The notes beneath the pieces are model-generated. The model ran no database searches, had not been told where the DNA came from, and saw only the letters and a list, made by a program, of their open reading frames with translations. Source: Stenotrophomonas maltophilia (GTDB lineage: Bacteria; Pseudomonadota; Gammaproteobacteria; Xanthomonadales; Xanthomonadaceae). Taken from it: 64,000 nt of DNA. Made by a program: the position numbers and the translations under genes. How positions within the stretch are numbered: the stretch's first letter is position 1; each line of letters starts with the position of its first letter. The stretch covers positions 62,001 through 126,000 of the forward strand of contig NZ_NEQV01000006.1 in assembly GCF_002799245.1 (NCBI RefSeq), in the 5' to 3' direction. Of this stretch, positions 28,223 to 41,717 are shown in pieces.

Positions 28223-30325
28223 TCAGCCGATCACCCGCTTGAATGGCGGCAGCGCGTCGATGATGCGCTTGCCATAGCGGCGGGTCAGCAGCCGCGAATC
28301 AAGAATGACCACGCGGCCGGTGTCGGTGGAGGTGCGGATCAGGCGGCCGGCGAACTGGGTCAGCGTGCGCAGCGCATGCGGAATGGCGATCAGGTTGAAG
28401 GCATTGAGCCCGCGCCCCTCGAACCACTCGCTGAGCGTGGCGGTCTGCGGGTCGGTGGGCACTGCGAACGGCACCTGGGTGATCACCACCGTGGTGCAGG
28501 CTTCGCCGGGCAGGTCGAGGCCTTCGCCGAACGAATTCAGCCCGAACAGCACCGAGCCCTCGCCCGCTGCCACGCGTCGCAGGTGCTCGTCGATCAGGCG
28601 GGTCTTGGACATCTCGCCCTGCACCAGTACCTGCTTGCGGCGCGCGGCCGACATCAGCCCGGCCACCTTCTCCATCTTCCAGCGCGAGGTGAACAGCACC
28701 ATCGAGCCCTTGGCCCAGTCCAGTTCGGTGTCGAGATAGCGCGCCACTTCACGCGGGTGGCCTTCGCGGTCGTCCGGCGTGACCGGGAACTTCGGCACGA
28801 TCAGCTCGGCCTGGTTCGGCAGGTCGAACGGCGAAGACAGCGAGACCATCTCGGCCTCTTCCGGAATGCCGTTGTCGATCGCCAGCGACTGGAAATCGCC
28901 GCCGCCGGTCAGCGTCGCCGAGGTCATCACCACCGAGTCCACTTCATCCCACAGCAGCTTGCGCAGCACATGCGCGGCCGACACCGGCGAGCCGTGCAGC
29001 ACCAGGTCGCCGTCGCGGGTGGCGGTGACCCAGCGCGCCATCGGCGGCGCACCGTCCTTGTCCTCGCGGCGCCAGGCCTGCCACAGGTTGTACTGCTGCT
29101 CGATCATTTCCAGCGCCATGCCCAGGTTGCGCTGCAGGCGCTCGCGCGCGGCATCGTCCGGCTTGCCCTTGGCCACCTGTGCGGTGGCGGCATGCGCCCA
29201 GTTGTAGAGACTGCGGGTATCGTCAGCCAGCGCCTCGATCGGCTCGCGCCAGGCCTCGGGCAGGCGCCCGTTGGCCGCGCGCCACATCGGCTCTTCGTCC
29301 GCCGGCGCCGGCATCCACACCCGCTCGACGTGGTCACGGAACGCGCGCAGCTGTTTGGCCACGTTGCTGGCGACCTCGATCGCTTCGTTGGGCAGCAGGT
29401 TGCCCAGCCGATCCTTGTCGACCGCGCGGTAGGCGCCGGCGATCAGGATCTGCAGGCGGCCGGTTCGCTTGGCCATCTCGTCCAGCGCCAGGCTGGCCGC
29501 GCCCTGGTCGATCGCCACGTTGCCGATGTGATGGCCTTCGTCCAGCACCAGCAGCATGTCCGACGGCGGTGCGATCAACGGCTGGCCGTTGTCACTGTCG
29601 CCAATCGACAGCGCCGACAACAGCAGCGCGTGGTTGGTGACCACGATCTGCGCATCGCGCACGGTGTTGCGCGAGCGCAGCACCGCGCACTGCGCCGAGT
29701 AGGCACAACGGCGCCCGGCGCAGCCCGAAGCCGGCGTGGTGATGCGGCTGCGCAGGCCGGGGCTGATGGTCTCCGGTGCGTTGTCGATATCGCCATCCCA
29801 GCTGCCGCCGGTGAAGGCGTCGGTCAGGCGCTTGGCGATGTCCATCTCGATCGGCGCCAGCGGCCGGTCGAACAGCGGGGCGTCATCCTCGAACATGCCG
29901 CCCTGCGAACCCTCACCCTGCGCCTCGGCGGCATTGCGCGTGCACAGGTAGCGGGTACGGCCCTTGGCCAGCGCTACGGTTGCTTCCAGGCCGGTGGCCT
30001 TGAGGAAGTTCGGGATGTCGCGCTCGACCAGCTGCGACTGCAGCGCCACGGTGCCGGTACTGATCACCAGCTTCTTCTTGCTGGCCAGCGCAATGGGTAC
30101 GCCTGCGGTGAGATAGCCCAGGCTCTTGCCGACGCCGGTGGGCGCCTCGACCACGCCGACGCCGCCACTTTTCGACAGCGCGCGCGACACCACGCCGATC
30201 ATCTGGCTCTGCGAGCGGCGGGTGGAAAATCCGGGCGTATTGGCCTGCAGCGTCGTGTACGCCTTGCGGATCGCATCCTTCAAGGAGTCATTGAGCGTGC
30301 GCGGAGCGGCGACGGTTTCGGTCAC
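28223..30325 (-). CDS. dinG: ATP-dependent DNA helicase DinG (XPD-like, Fe-S)
   Basis: A 700-residue SF2 helicase that unwinds DNA 5'-3' and resolves R-loops and related structures. Walker A is VVEAPTGVGKSLGYL. Four Fe-S cysteines are visible (RYLCTRN and GCAGRRCAYSAQC). The DEAH-like box is VLDEGHHIG, and motif VI-like LTQFAGRLIRTSTDTG is near the C-terminus. The GTG at 30325 (VTETVAAPRTLNDSLKDAIRKAY) was selected to match family length; the longer frame reaches into low-quality Arg/Gly sequence. Its stop abuts the 30-bp palindrome. Confidence 0.94.
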   Translation of the reverse strand: MTETVAAPRTLNDSLKDAIRKAYTTLQANTPGFSTRRSQSQMIGVVSRALSKSGGVGVVEAPTGVGKSLGYLTAGVPIALASKKKLVISTGTVALQSQLVERDIPNFLKATGLEATVALAKGRTRYLCTRNAAEAQGEGSQGGMFEDDAPLFDRPLAPIEMDIAKRLTDAFTGGSWDGDIDNAPETISPGLRSRITTPASGCAGRRCAYSAQCAVLRSRNTVRDAQIVVTNHALLLSALSIGDSDNGQPLIAPPSDMLLVLDEGHHIGNVAIDQGAASLALDEMAKRTGRLQILIAGAYRAVDKDRLGNLLPNEAIEVASNVAKQLRAFRDHVERVWMPAPADEEPMWRAANGRLPEAWREPIEALADDTRSLYNWAHAATAQVAKGKPDDAARERLQRNLGMALEMIEQQYNLWQAWRREDKDGAPPMARWVTATRDGDLVLHGSPVSAAHVLRKLLWDEVDSVVMTSATLTGGGDFQSLAIDNGIPEEAEMVSLSSPFDLPNQAELIVPKFPVTPDDREGHPREVARYLDTELDWAKGSMVLFTSRWKMEKVAGLMSAARRKQVLVQGEMSKTRLIDEHLRRVAAGEGSVLFGLNSFGEGLDLPGEACTTVVITQVPFAVPTDPQTATLSEWFEGRGLNAFNLIAIPHALRTLTQFAGRLIRTSTDTGRVVILDSRLLTRRYGKRIIDALPPFKRVIG

Positions 30326-30492
30326 GCCGGGAGTTACCGTGGCTGGATCGGGCCGGTCATTGTCGCATGGCCGGCCGCATTCACCGTTGCCGGCACCCTG
30401 AACGGGCCAGCGACGACGCCCGGTGGCTGTCACGGTCCGAAGCCCGCGCTGCTCAAGGGCGATATACGCCGGGCATGGCCCGGCGCGACCGG

Positions 30493-30846
30493 TCAGGACG
30501 CCGGGATCGTACGGCTACGCAGCAGGCGCACCAGCGCCCACACCAGCAGGACCATGCCAATGGCCTCGACCATCGCCAGTGCGAAGTGCAGCACACCCAG
30601 GATGGCGCTCATGCCCGAGATGGCGCTGAAGTTGCCATTGCTGACCAGCCACATCGGCAGCATGCCCGCGGCCAGGCCGCCCAGGCTGGACAGCAGCAAC
30701 AGCAGCAGGCCGACCAGTGCGCCGGTGCGCGTAGCATCGCGCGGCGCACCGATCACCCAGACCAGGCCGACGCACAGCGCGATCAGCACCGGCAGGCGCA
30801 CGCCGACCATGCTCAGCACGGTCACCATCAGGGTTGTGCTGTCCAT
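30493..30846 (-). CDS. small four-helix membrane protein of unknown function
   Basis: A 117-residue, strongly hydrophobic protein with about four predicted membrane helices (VLSMVGVRLPVLIALCVGLVWVI, ALVGLLLLLLSSLGGLAAGMLP, ISGMSAILGVLHFALA, IGMVLLVWALVRLL). It begins 3 bases after the aroE stop and is probably co-transcribed with it. No named domain recognised. The frame is the only one in this gap whose codon pattern and hydropathy look like a gene. Confidence 0.7.
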   Translation of the reverse strand: MDSTTLMVTVLSMVGVRLPVLIALCVGLVWVIGAPRDATRTGALVGLLLLLLSSLGGLAAGMLPMWLVSNGNFSAISGMSAILGVLHFALAMVEAIGMVLLVWALVRLLRSRTIPAS

Positions 30847-30849
30847 CGA

Positions 30850-31695
30850 TCAGTCCTCGCCCGCCAGCACCGCCGAACCCTGGCGCAGCGACTGGTAGAC
30901 CTCGCCGGTCTGCGGGCGCACGCCGTGCCACTGCAGGAAGCTCTCGGCGGCCTGCTCGACCAGCATGCCCAGGCCGTCGACGGTATTGCGGCACTGCGCC
31001 GCACGGGCCCAGGCCAGGAAGGCGATGGCCGCCTCGCCGTAGTTCAGGTCCACAGCGGTGGTCATCGAATTGACCAGCGACAGCGGCAGCTTGAACTCGA
31101 CGTCGCGGTCACGGCCGGCGGAGGTCGCGTTGACGATCAGTTCGAAATCGCCCAGGTCGCGCAGGTCTTCCCAGTAGCGGCTGATCGCGCGGCCTGGTTC
31201 ACCCATGGCGTCGATCAGTTCGTCAGCGCGCTCCGGCGTGCGGTTGACCACCACCAGTTCGGTGATGCCGGCATCGAGCAGCGCCGGGGCGACGCTGCGC
31301 GCCGAGCCACCGGCACCGATCATCAGCACGCGACGGCCGCGCAGGTCCAGGCCGTGGCGGTCGGTCAGGTCGCGCACCAGGCCGATGCCATCGGTGGTGT
31401 CGCCGTGCCAGCGGTCGCCCTTGCGCAGCAGCGTGTTGACCGAGCCGGCGCGGCGCGCCCGCGCCGTCAGCGTGGTGCACACCGAGAACGCGGCTTCCTT
31501 GTGCGGCAGGGTGACGTTGGCACCGACACCGCCCTCGGCGGCGAAGGCCTCCAGGCCGGCCAGGAACGCTTCCGGGGCCAGGTCGATCGCGCGATAGTCG
31601 AGGGCGATGCCTTCCTGGCGACCGAACGTCGCGTGGATCTGCGGCGACTTCGAGTGGGCAACGGGGTGTCCGAAGACGGCGTAACGGTCGGTCAT
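30850..31695 (-). CDS. aroE: shikimate dehydrogenase (NADP+)
   Basis: A 281-residue AroE reducing 3-dehydroshikimate to shikimate in aromatic amino acid synthesis. The start [25 protein letters not shown] contains the shikimate-binding SKSP; the longer frame upstream is rejected. [11 protein letters not shown] carries the catalytic Lys and [16 protein letters not shown] is the NADP motif, followed by [21 protein letters not shown] and the C-terminal [18 protein letters not shown]. Convergent or divergent partners give no extra clue. Confidence 0.96.
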   Translation of the reverse strand: MTDRYAVFGHPVAHSKSPQIHATFGRQEGIALDYRAIDLAPEAFLAGLEAFAAEGGVGANVTLPHKEAAFSVCTTLTARARRAGSVNTLLRKGDRWHGDTTDGIGLVRDLTDRHGLDLRGRRVLMIGAGGSARSVAPALLDAGITELVVVNRTPERADELIDAMGEPGRAISRYWEDLRDLGDFELIVNATSAGRDRDVEFKLPLSLVNSMTTAVDLNYGEAAIAFLAWARAAQCRNTVDGLGMLVEQAAESFLQWHGVRPQTGEVYQSLRQGSAVLAGED

Positions 31696-31744
31696 GGAAT
31701 CCTCAAGCTGGCTAGACTGATGCTTTGTTCGTGCACGGAACCGG

Positions 31745-32608
31745 ATGATGCGCATCACCCCGCCCCTGCTGGTGCTCGCCGCCAGTCTACTCTCTGCCCC
31801 CGTGGCGATGGCGTTGAACGAGTACGGCATCGAAGGCATGGGCGTGGTCTCGACCCGCGCCGACGAGGGCCGCGCCACGATCAGCGCCGATGGCCAGCGC
31901 ATCGTCTTCGCCCGCCGCGGCGAGGCCGGCTGGGGCCTGTGGGAGGCACGCGTGGTCGACGGCCGCTGGCAGCAGGCGCAGGCACTGCCGGTCGGCGTGG
32001 CCGGTGAAGCCCGCGATCCCTACTTCAGCCGTGATGGCCGCTGGCTGCTGTTCGCGGCCGGCCGCGAGGGCGCGCTGGCGCTGTACCGCGCCGCCCTGGC
32101 CGCCGATGGCCGGCTGGGCCATGCGCAGCCGCTGGCCGGTGATGGCGGCCGCCGGGAAGAGCGTGGGCCGGCCCTGAGTGCGGACGGCCAGCGGCTGTTG
32201 TTTGCCCGCCAGCAGGGCCGTGGCGCCGGCTGGGACCTGTTCGTGGCGACCTTGGATGCGCAGGGCATGCGCGGCCCGGCCACCGCACTGAGCGCATTGA
32301 ACAGCGCCGACGACGAGACCGACGGCGACTGGCTGGGCCATGACGGCGCCGTGGTATTCAGCCGCGGCAGCGGCGCGACCGCGCAGGTGTGGAGCAGCGG
32401 CTGTGCCTGGAGCGGCGTGGCGCTGCAACCGCTGGGGCTGTCGTTCAACCGGGCCGACGGCTGGACCGGCGCGCCGGTGATCGACAACGCCAAGCCGGGC
32501 GAGATGATGGTCGCCAGCAGTGCGGCGAAGGCACCACGTGCCGGCGGTGTGGATGTGTACCGGTTGGCGGTGCCGAAGGTGGCGTTGGTGGCGGGATGCG
32601 TGCGGTAG
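31745..32608 (+). CDS. exported TolB/PD40-type beta-propeller protein
   Basis: A 287-residue protein with a signal peptide ([16 protein letters not shown]) and repeated WD40-like/PD40 motifs: [77 protein letters not shown] and others, each with the S-DG-(R/Q)-(L/I)-x-F core. Such propellers are periplasmic binding or scaffold modules. A second ATG three bases downstream could be the start. Function unknown; it diverges from aroE. Confidence 0.8.
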   Translation: MMRITPPLLVLAASLLSAPVAMALNEYGIEGMGVVSTRADEGRATISADGQRIVFARRGEAGWGLWEARVVDGRWQQAQALPVGVAGEARDPYFSRDGRWLLFAAGREGALALYRAALAADGRLGHAQPLAGDGGRREERGPALSADGQRLLFARQQGRGAGWDLFVATLDAQGMRGPATALSALNSADDETDGDWLGHDGAVVFSRGSGATAQVWSSGCAWSGVALQPLGLSFNRADGWTGAPVIDNAKPGEMMVASSAAKAPRAGGVDVYRLAVPKVALVAGCVR

Positions 32609-32760
32609 GTCCACGCCGCGGGTATAGGGCCGTTTGGTAGATGCCAACCTTGGTTGGCGGCTACCAGGATTGCGACGGTAGCGGCCGACCTTGGTCGGCA
32701 CAGAAACAAACGGCCAACCAAGGTTGGCGACTACCAGTAGAGCCACGCCATGCGTGGATG
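32604..32760. repeat. array of five SMAG-type repeats
   Basis: Units: a degenerate one at 32604-32629 (overlapping the stop of the propeller gene), 32637-32660 plus, 32678-32701 plus, 32713-32734 minus and 32737-32760 plus. Stem types alternate among GCCAACC, GCCGACC and CCACGCC. This is the densest repeat cluster of the window. Confidence 0.85.
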
Positions 32761-32768
32761 CGGCAGAG

Positions 32769-33038
32769 TCAGCGCGACAACACCTTGGCGCGCTGCTGCT
32801 CGTACTCCATCTCGCTCAGCTGGCCGTTGTCCTTGCGCTGGTTCAGTGCGGCCAGCTCGGCCTGCACGCTGTCCGGCAGGGCCTGCTCACGGGCCACGTG
32901 ACGGGCGGCGGAGAGCTGCTCCGGCGGGCGCTTGCCGGCCCGCCAGGCGGCAATGAAGACACCGACGATGATGGCGCCGAACACCAGCGTACCGATGCCC
33001 CAGATCAACCATTGCATCCATCCCAGTTCGGGTCCCAT
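32769..33038 (-). CDS. small membrane protein with C-terminal SHOCT-like motif
   Basis: An 89-residue protein. One N-terminal membrane helix (WLIWGIGTLVFGAIIVGVFIAAW) is followed by a basic linker and a C-terminal short helical motif LAALNQRKDNGQLSEMEYEQQRAKVL, which resembles the SHOCT (short C-terminal) domain. SHOCT motifs are found on many small membrane proteins and are thought to mediate oligomerisation. Encoded just before (upstream side of) hemB on the other end of a 32-base gap; function unknown. Confidence 0.7.
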   Translation of the reverse strand: MGPELGWMQWLIWGIGTLVFGAIIVGVFIAAWRAGKRPPEQLSAARHVAREQALPDSVQAELAALNQRKDNGQLSEMEYEQQRAKVLSR

Positions 33039-33070
33039 CGCGTAATCCTCCGTCTATCGTGGCGCTATTG

Positions 33071-34997
<1,927 letters not shown>

Positions 34998-35120
34998 GGG
35001 GCAGCCGCGCCGGGCGCGGATTCACAGGCACGCGGGGGGCTCGCGCAGCCGCATATTGTACGCCCCTGCCCGGCCAGCGGCCGTGTGCCTGCGACGCCCT
35101 GTCGCACCCGGTGGCGGGAC

Positions 35121-35369
35121 TCAGATCACGCCGCCGCCCAGGCCCAGACGCAGGATGCCGACCACCACCACGATGCCGTTCAGCACCAGCCCGGCCCAGG
35201 CCCGGCCGCGCTTGGTCGGGTGGGTGAACAGGATGCCCAGCGCGGCGATCACCGCACCGACGGCGGCGAACGGGATCAGGAACCAGTTGCCCCAGCCCAG
35301 CAGCGGAATCAGCGCCAGGATCATCCACAACAGCGCCAGTACACCCCACAACAGACTGATCACACCCAT
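35121..35369 (-). CDS. small DUF4190-like membrane protein
   Basis: An 82-residue protein with three hydrophobic helices (ISLLWGVLALLWMILALIPLLG, FLIPFAAVGAVIAALGILF, GLVLNGIVVVVGILRLGLG). The pattern of two helices, a short basic turn (THPTKRGRAWA) and a last helix resembles DUF4190-type small membrane proteins. No partner nearby; function unknown. Confidence 0.65.
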   Translation of the reverse strand: MGVISLLWGVLALLWMILALIPLLGWGNWFLIPFAAVGAVIAALGILFTHPTKRGRAWAGLVLNGIVVVVGILRLGLGGGVI

Positions 35370-35555
35370 TCCGCCCTCCCGCAGTTGGTTCCTGTCTCGC
35401 CACCATAGTCGTTCCCGCGGTCGCCGCCTACTGCCGTTGGCGGGGCTGTCACCGGGCGCGTGCTAGCGTCTGCCGGTGCGTGCCCGTGCCAGGATGTTGG
35501 CGCCGATTCAGAGTGGCCCGCCGATGATCGCAACCAGTCCTACAGGGGTAGTGCC

Positions 35556-36014
35556 ATGAACATCCGTTGGGCCGCGTTGGCGGCCATCCTGCTGGTCACT
35601 GCCGGTTGTGCCAGCACCTCCAAGGTCATGCTCGGGCGTGCCCGCGCGCCAATCGATCCGGCACTGGTCCAGATCTATTCGACGCCGCCGGCCGGCTCCC
35701 AGGAAATCGCCCAGCTGGAATCGGCGTCTGCCGTGGGCTTCGGCACGCAGGGCCAGACCGATGCGGCGGTGGCACGCCTGAAGCGTGAAGCAGCGGCACT
35801 GGGCGCCAATGGCGTGGTGCTGATGGGTGTGGGCAGCAGCGGCTCGCCGGTCGGCATGTCGGTGGGTGCCGGCACCTTCGGCTCGCATGTGGGCGGTGGC
35901 GTCGGCATTGGTATTCCGACCACGCAGAAACGCGCCGCCGGCGTCGCGATCTGGGTACCGAACCCGGAACCGCCGGCACGGCTGCCGACGCAGGTGATCA
36001 CCCCGCAACGGTGA
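35556..36014 (+). CDS. lipoprotein of unknown function
   Basis: A 152-residue predicted lipoprotein. The ATG at 35556 yields MNIRWAALAAILLVTAGC with a lipobox TAGC. The mature region has VMLGRARAPIDPALVQIYSTPPAGSQEIAQLE, common in a family of small secreted proteins with a YbjQ/DUF4156-like start, then ALKREAAALGANGVVLMGVG-like sequence (actual LKREAAALGANGVV) and a Gly-rich end. The frame extends upstream, but the lipobox fixes the start. Function unknown. Confidence 0.8.
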   Translation: MNIRWAALAAILLVTAGCASTSKVMLGRARAPIDPALVQIYSTPPAGSQEIAQLESASAVGFGTQGQTDAAVARLKREAAALGANGVVLMGVGSSGSPVGMSVGAGTFGSHVGGGVGIGIPTTQKRAAGVAIWVPNPEPPARLPTQVITPQR

Positions 36015-36018
36015 TGCG

Positions 36019-36042
36019 GTAGATCCACGCCATGCGTGGATG
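36019..36042 (+). repeat. SMAG-type (GTAG) repeat
   Basis: GTAG followed by ATCCACGCCATGCGTGGAT, directly after the lipoprotein stop. Confidence 0.8.
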
Positions 36043-36061
36043 GGCGTTGCCGGTACCCTTC

Positions 36062-36100
36062 GGGGTCAGAGCCCTTTCCTGTGGAAAGGGATCCGACCCC
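36062..36100. repeat. 39-nt GGGGTCAGAG hairpin repeat, copy 1
   Basis: A palindrome with outer arms GGGGTC-GAGCCC / GGGATCCGACCCC and inner stem CCCTTTCC-TGT-GGAAAGGG. The second copy at 40861-40899 differs in the inner stem by a compensatory pair. Confidence 0.75.
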
Positions 36101-36110
36101 GGCGCAGGCA

Positions 36111-37907
36111 TCACTTGTACTTCGGCACGAATACCTTGTTGACCGCGTCGGCCAGCTGGTCCGGCGGCAGCAGGCCCTGGTCGAGCAGGAAGTTGTTGAA
36201 CGCCAGGCGATCAAATTTCGCGCCCAGTGCCAGCTCGGTCTGCATGCGCAGTTCGAGGATGCGGGTGTAGCCATAGAAGTAGCTGCCCGCCTGGCCCGGC
36301 ATGCGCACCATGTAGCGGTCCAGTTCCTGGGTGGCCATCGCCTTGGACAGGCCGACCTGCTCCATCAGTACGCGCTCGCCGTTGGCGCGGTCGGTCAGGC
36401 CGAGGTTGAGCATCGGGTCGAGCATCGCGCGGGCGGCCCGCAGCAGGCGGAACTGCAGCGCGATCATCTGCCCGTCCAGCGGCTCGTACGGCACCATCTC
36501 GGCCTCGGCATACAGCGCCCAGCCTTCCACGTTGACCGAATTGAACGCGAACATGGTGCGTGCCAGCGAGATGCCACGCTCGACCATCGCGGTGAACTGC
36601 AGCTCGTGGCCGGGGCGGCCTTCATGCGCGCTCAGCGTCCACGCTGCCGCACCGAAGTTGAAATCGTCGTACTGTGCGCCCGGGCCCGCAGCCGGGTTGC
36701 CCAGCGGCAGCACGAAGGTGCCCTGCTGCCCGGTGTTGTTGACCAGCGGCGCCGGCAGGAAATGCGGGGCCGGGCTGGCCGCGCTCTCGGCGGCCGAACC
36801 CAGGCGCATCTGCATGGCGCGCTTGGGCACGTCGACGATGCCGTGCTCGCGGATCAGCGGATCGATCGCGTCGATCACCTTGCGGTAGTGGCCTTCCAGA
36901 TGGTCGTCGGCGATCTTGTCGGCCTTCAGCGCACGGATCACCGCCACCGGGTCGCTCGGGTCGGCCACCTTCAGGCCCTTGTCCTTCACCACCAGCGGCG
37001 CCAGCTGCTGCATCGCCGAGCGGGTTTCCATGAACTCCAGCTGCGCGCGCTGCATCAGCAGCTTCGGGTCGATGTCGATGCCGACCTGCTTGAGCTGGTA
37101 GGCGTACAACGGTGCCGGCAGGCGCGCGTCGCTGCGTGCCTTCGGCAGCACGGTCGTGCGCGTCCAGCTGGCGTAGTCCTTCATCTGCCCGGCCAGGGCC
37201 TTCATCGCTTCATCGGCACCGGCGATCTGGTACTTCTTCAACAGCGACTCGATGCCGGTGATGTAGGTCTCGACGTTGTCCAGCGACTGCTGCACTTCGA
37301 TCTTCGTCGGCTGCAGCAGGCTGCCGTCCTTCAGCCGCTCCTCGTAGCGCTGGCGGGCCAGCGTGGTGAAGGCGGTGCCGCCCGGCTGCAGGCCCGCATA
37401 GGCCTTGAGGCGGTCGATCGCCTTGGCCCGGCGCTCGGCCGGCACCTGGTCGGACAGCAGCAGGTTGAGGCCGCTGAACACCGTCTGCGGCGCATCGCTC
37501 CACGGCAGCAGGTACTTCTCGTTGAGCTCGCTGCCTTCGATGTTCTGGTTGGCGGCGTGGATCATGATCTCCAGGTCCTGGCGGACATTGGGATCCTTCT
37601 CGGTGGCCAGCTTCGCCTTCAGCTCGTCGCGTGCCTTGGCCATCGCGGCGCGGTAGCGCTTGCCGTTGTCCGGGCCGAGGTCGGCCACCTTGTCGTCGTA
37701 GCCGGGCACGCCGAAGAAGCCGGTTTCTTCCGGCTGGAACGGGCCCTGTGCATCGAGCAGGATCTGCGCCAGCGCATTGCTGCGGACCACCCAGGCCGGG
37801 CTGGCCGGGGTAGCGGCCTTGGCGGCGGGTGCAGCCAGCGCCGGCGGTGCGGACAGCAACGGGGCAGCGGTCAGGGCCAGGGCAACGGCCAACGCGATCG
37901 GCTTCAT
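36111..37907 (-). CDS. DUF885 exported putative metallopeptidase-like protein
   Basis: A 598-residue DUF885 protein with a signal peptide (IALAVALALTAAPLLSAPPALA). The most conserved part is FGAAAWTLSAHEGRPGHELQFTAMVERG, in which HEGRPGHE resembles a metal-binding HExxxxHE motif. Downstream are NVEGWALYAEAEMVPYEP and YMVRMPGQAGSYFYGYTRILELR, also typical. DUF885 proteins are thought to be peptidases of periplasm or surface; activity here is inference. Length fits the family. Confidence 0.87.
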   Translation of the reverse strand: MKPIALAVALALTAAPLLSAPPALAAPAAKAATPASPAWVVRSNALAQILLDAQGPFQPEETGFFGVPGYDDKVADLGPDNGKRYRAAMAKARDELKAKLATEKDPNVRQDLEIMIHAANQNIEGSELNEKYLLPWSDAPQTVFSGLNLLLSDQVPAERRAKAIDRLKAYAGLQPGGTAFTTLARQRYEERLKDGSLLQPTKIEVQQSLDNVETYITGIESLLKKYQIAGADEAMKALAGQMKDYASWTRTTVLPKARSDARLPAPLYAYQLKQVGIDIDPKLLMQRAQLEFMETRSAMQQLAPLVVKDKGLKVADPSDPVAVIRALKADKIADDHLEGHYRKVIDAIDPLIREHGIVDVPKRAMQMRLGSAAESAASPAPHFLPAPLVNNTGQQGTFVLPLGNPAAGPGAQYDDFNFGAAAWTLSAHEGRPGHELQFTAMVERGISLARTMFAFNSVNVEGWALYAEAEMVPYEPLDGQMIALQFRLLRAARAMLDPMLNLGLTDRANGERVLMEQVGLSKAMATQELDRYMVRMPGQAGSYFYGYTRILELRMQTELALGAKFDRLAFNNFLLDQGLLPPDQLADAVNKVFVPKYK

Positions 37908-37974
37908 GGTGCACTCCAGGACAGGGTTGCCCGCACCCTACGCGCTCAGCGCGATGGCGACAATCGGCCGGAGG

Positions 37975-38490
37975 TCACAGCGCAGCGGTCAGCGCGCATT
38001 CGCCGCGTTCGCGGCAGGCCTGCAGTTCGCACTCCTGCGCGGCTTCATCGTCATCCAGTGCGGTCAGGTCGAAGGTCTGCTTGTCCTCGCCCAGCACGTA
38101 CATCACCGGGTAGTCCCACACATCGTCACTGCGGGTGCCCTTCACGAACAGCCGGCCATGCGCATGGGGTCCTTCCAGGGCCACGGTCAGGCCGACATCG
38201 CGCTGGCCGTTGATCGCGGTCTGCATGCTGCCCAGCGGCATCGATTCGGCACGCAGCGGCTCGCCGAAGGCTGCCACCAGTTCGATGCTGCATCCGGCGC
38301 GACGCATCGCTTCGCGCATCGGCGGGCTCGTGCGTGCCGCCTCGCTCCAGCGCAGCACGCTCCAGGCCACTACGCCACCGGTACCGGCCAGCACCAGCAG
38401 CACGGCCAGCGGCATCGCCCAGCGCCAGTGACGGCGCCACCAACCGGCTGGCCTCGGGCCATGGGTGGGGATGGGCGGTGGCAGGGTCAT
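37975..38490 (-). CDS. membrane-anchored protein with Coa1-like domain
   Basis: A 171-residue protein. A proline-rich cytosolic N-terminus precedes one membrane helix (WAMPLAVLLVLAGTGGVVAWSVLRW). The soluble part (PPMREAMRRAG...LVAAFGEPLRAESM...INGQRDVGLTVALEGPHAHGRLFVKG) follows the pattern of the cytochrome oxidase assembly protein 1 (Coa1/Tim21-like) domain: helix, G-P-, then beta strands with G-A-G. The C-terminal tail has four Cys (ECELQACRERGECAL). The domain call is moderate; no oxidase genes lie nearby. Confidence 0.6.
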   Translation of the reverse strand: MTLPPPIPTHGPRPAGWWRRHWRWAMPLAVLLVLAGTGGVVAWSVLRWSEAARTSPPMREAMRRAGCSIELVAAFGEPLRAESMPLGSMQTAINGQRDVGLTVALEGPHAHGRLFVKGTRSDDVWDYPVMYVLGEDKQTFDLTALDDDEAAQECELQACRERGECALTAAL

Positions 38491-38515
38491 CGGCGGGCTC
38501 CTTCCCGTTTGCGCA

Positions 38516-40804
<2,289 letters not shown>

Positions 40805-40860
40805 CTAACCAAGCCCGTGCAGGAAGGCAGCATGACCTTGTGCCCATGCCAGAGCATTGA

Positions 40861-40899
40861 GGGGTCAGAGCCCTTTGCAGTGCAAAGGGATCCGACCCC
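40861..40899. repeat. 39-nt GGGGTCAGAG hairpin repeat, copy 2
   Basis: Same 39-nt element as at 36062, with inner stem CCCTTTGC-AGT-GCAAAGGG. It lies between the DPP4-like and GST genes. Confidence 0.75.
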
Positions 40900-40915
40900 T
40901 GGCCAGCGCCCTGGG

Positions 40916-41605
40916 TCAGCGCTGGCCGAACAGGTGCTTGCGCTCTTCGTCGCTGAGCGGCTTGCCGGCGTTCGGGTTCACCTGCTGGCGCAAGGCATAG
41001 GCGCGCTGCGTGGCCGGGCGTGCGGCGATGGCCTCGTGCCAGCGCTTGAGGTTCGGGAACGCGGCGAAATCCACCGGCAGCTTGTCGTAGGCGCCGATCC
41101 ACGGGTAGCTGGCCATGTCGGCGATGGTGTAGTCGTCGCCAGCCAGGAAGGCATGCTGGGCCAGGCGCTTGTCCATCACCCCGTGCAGGCGGCGCACTTC
41201 GTTGTCGTAGCGCTCGACCGCGTAGGGGATCCTTTCCGGCGCATACACATTGAAATGCCCCATCTGGCCGCTCATCGGGCCCAGACCGGCCATCTGCCAG
41301 AACAGCCATTCCAGGGTGGTGACGCGGCCGCGCGGGTCGCTGGGCAGGAAGCGGCCGGTCTTCTCGGCCAGGTACAGCAGGATCGCACCAGACTCGAACA
41401 CGCTCTGCGGGGCGCCGCCATCGGCCGGGGCCTGGTCGACGATGGCCGGCATCTTGTTGTTGGGCGAGATGGCGAGGAATTCCGGCTTGAACTGGTCGCC
41501 CGAGCCGATGTTGACCGGGTGGATGCGGTATTCCAGGCCGGTTTCTTCCAGCAGCAGGGTCACTTTGTGGCCGTTCGGGGTGGGCCAGTAATACAGGTCG
41601 ATCAT
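40916..41605 (-). CDS. glutathione S-transferase family protein (YfcG/Nu-class-like)
   Basis: A 229-residue GST. The thioredoxin-fold N-terminus MIDLYYWPTPNGHKVTLLLEETGLEY and PNNKMPAIVD (cis-Pro) bind glutathione, followed by VFESGAILLYLAEKTG. The helical domain includes WLFWQMAGLGPMSGQMGHF, typical of the YfcG/YghU disulfide-bond reductase group, and the N-capping segment YTIADMASYPWI. It probably has GSH-dependent disulfide reductase rather than classic conjugating activity. The ATG at 41605 was chosen over a longer frame. Confidence 0.92.
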   Translation of the reverse strand: MIDLYYWPTPNGHKVTLLLEETGLEYRIHPVNIGSGDQFKPEFLAISPNNKMPAIVDQAPADGGAPQSVFESGAILLYLAEKTGRFLPSDPRGRVTTLEWLFWQMAGLGPMSGQMGHFNVYAPERIPYAVERYDNEVRRLHGVMDKRLAQHAFLAGDDYTIADMASYPWIGAYDKLPVDFAAFPNLKRWHEAIAARPATQRAYALRQQVNPNAGKPLSDEERKHLFGQR

Positions 41606-41717
41606 GGCGTCGGCTCGGGGTGCGGAAAGGAACCTGAAGTCTAGTGCGTGAGTTGGGTTGGCACCGTCATGGCGGGCCGGTAACCTCGCCTCTCCCCCGA
41701 AACGCAGCATCCCCCGC

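Noticed and set aside
28376..30898. 840-codon plus-strand frame opposite dinG
   Set aside because: Shadow frame. The helicase motifs and Fe-S cysteines are on the minus strand.
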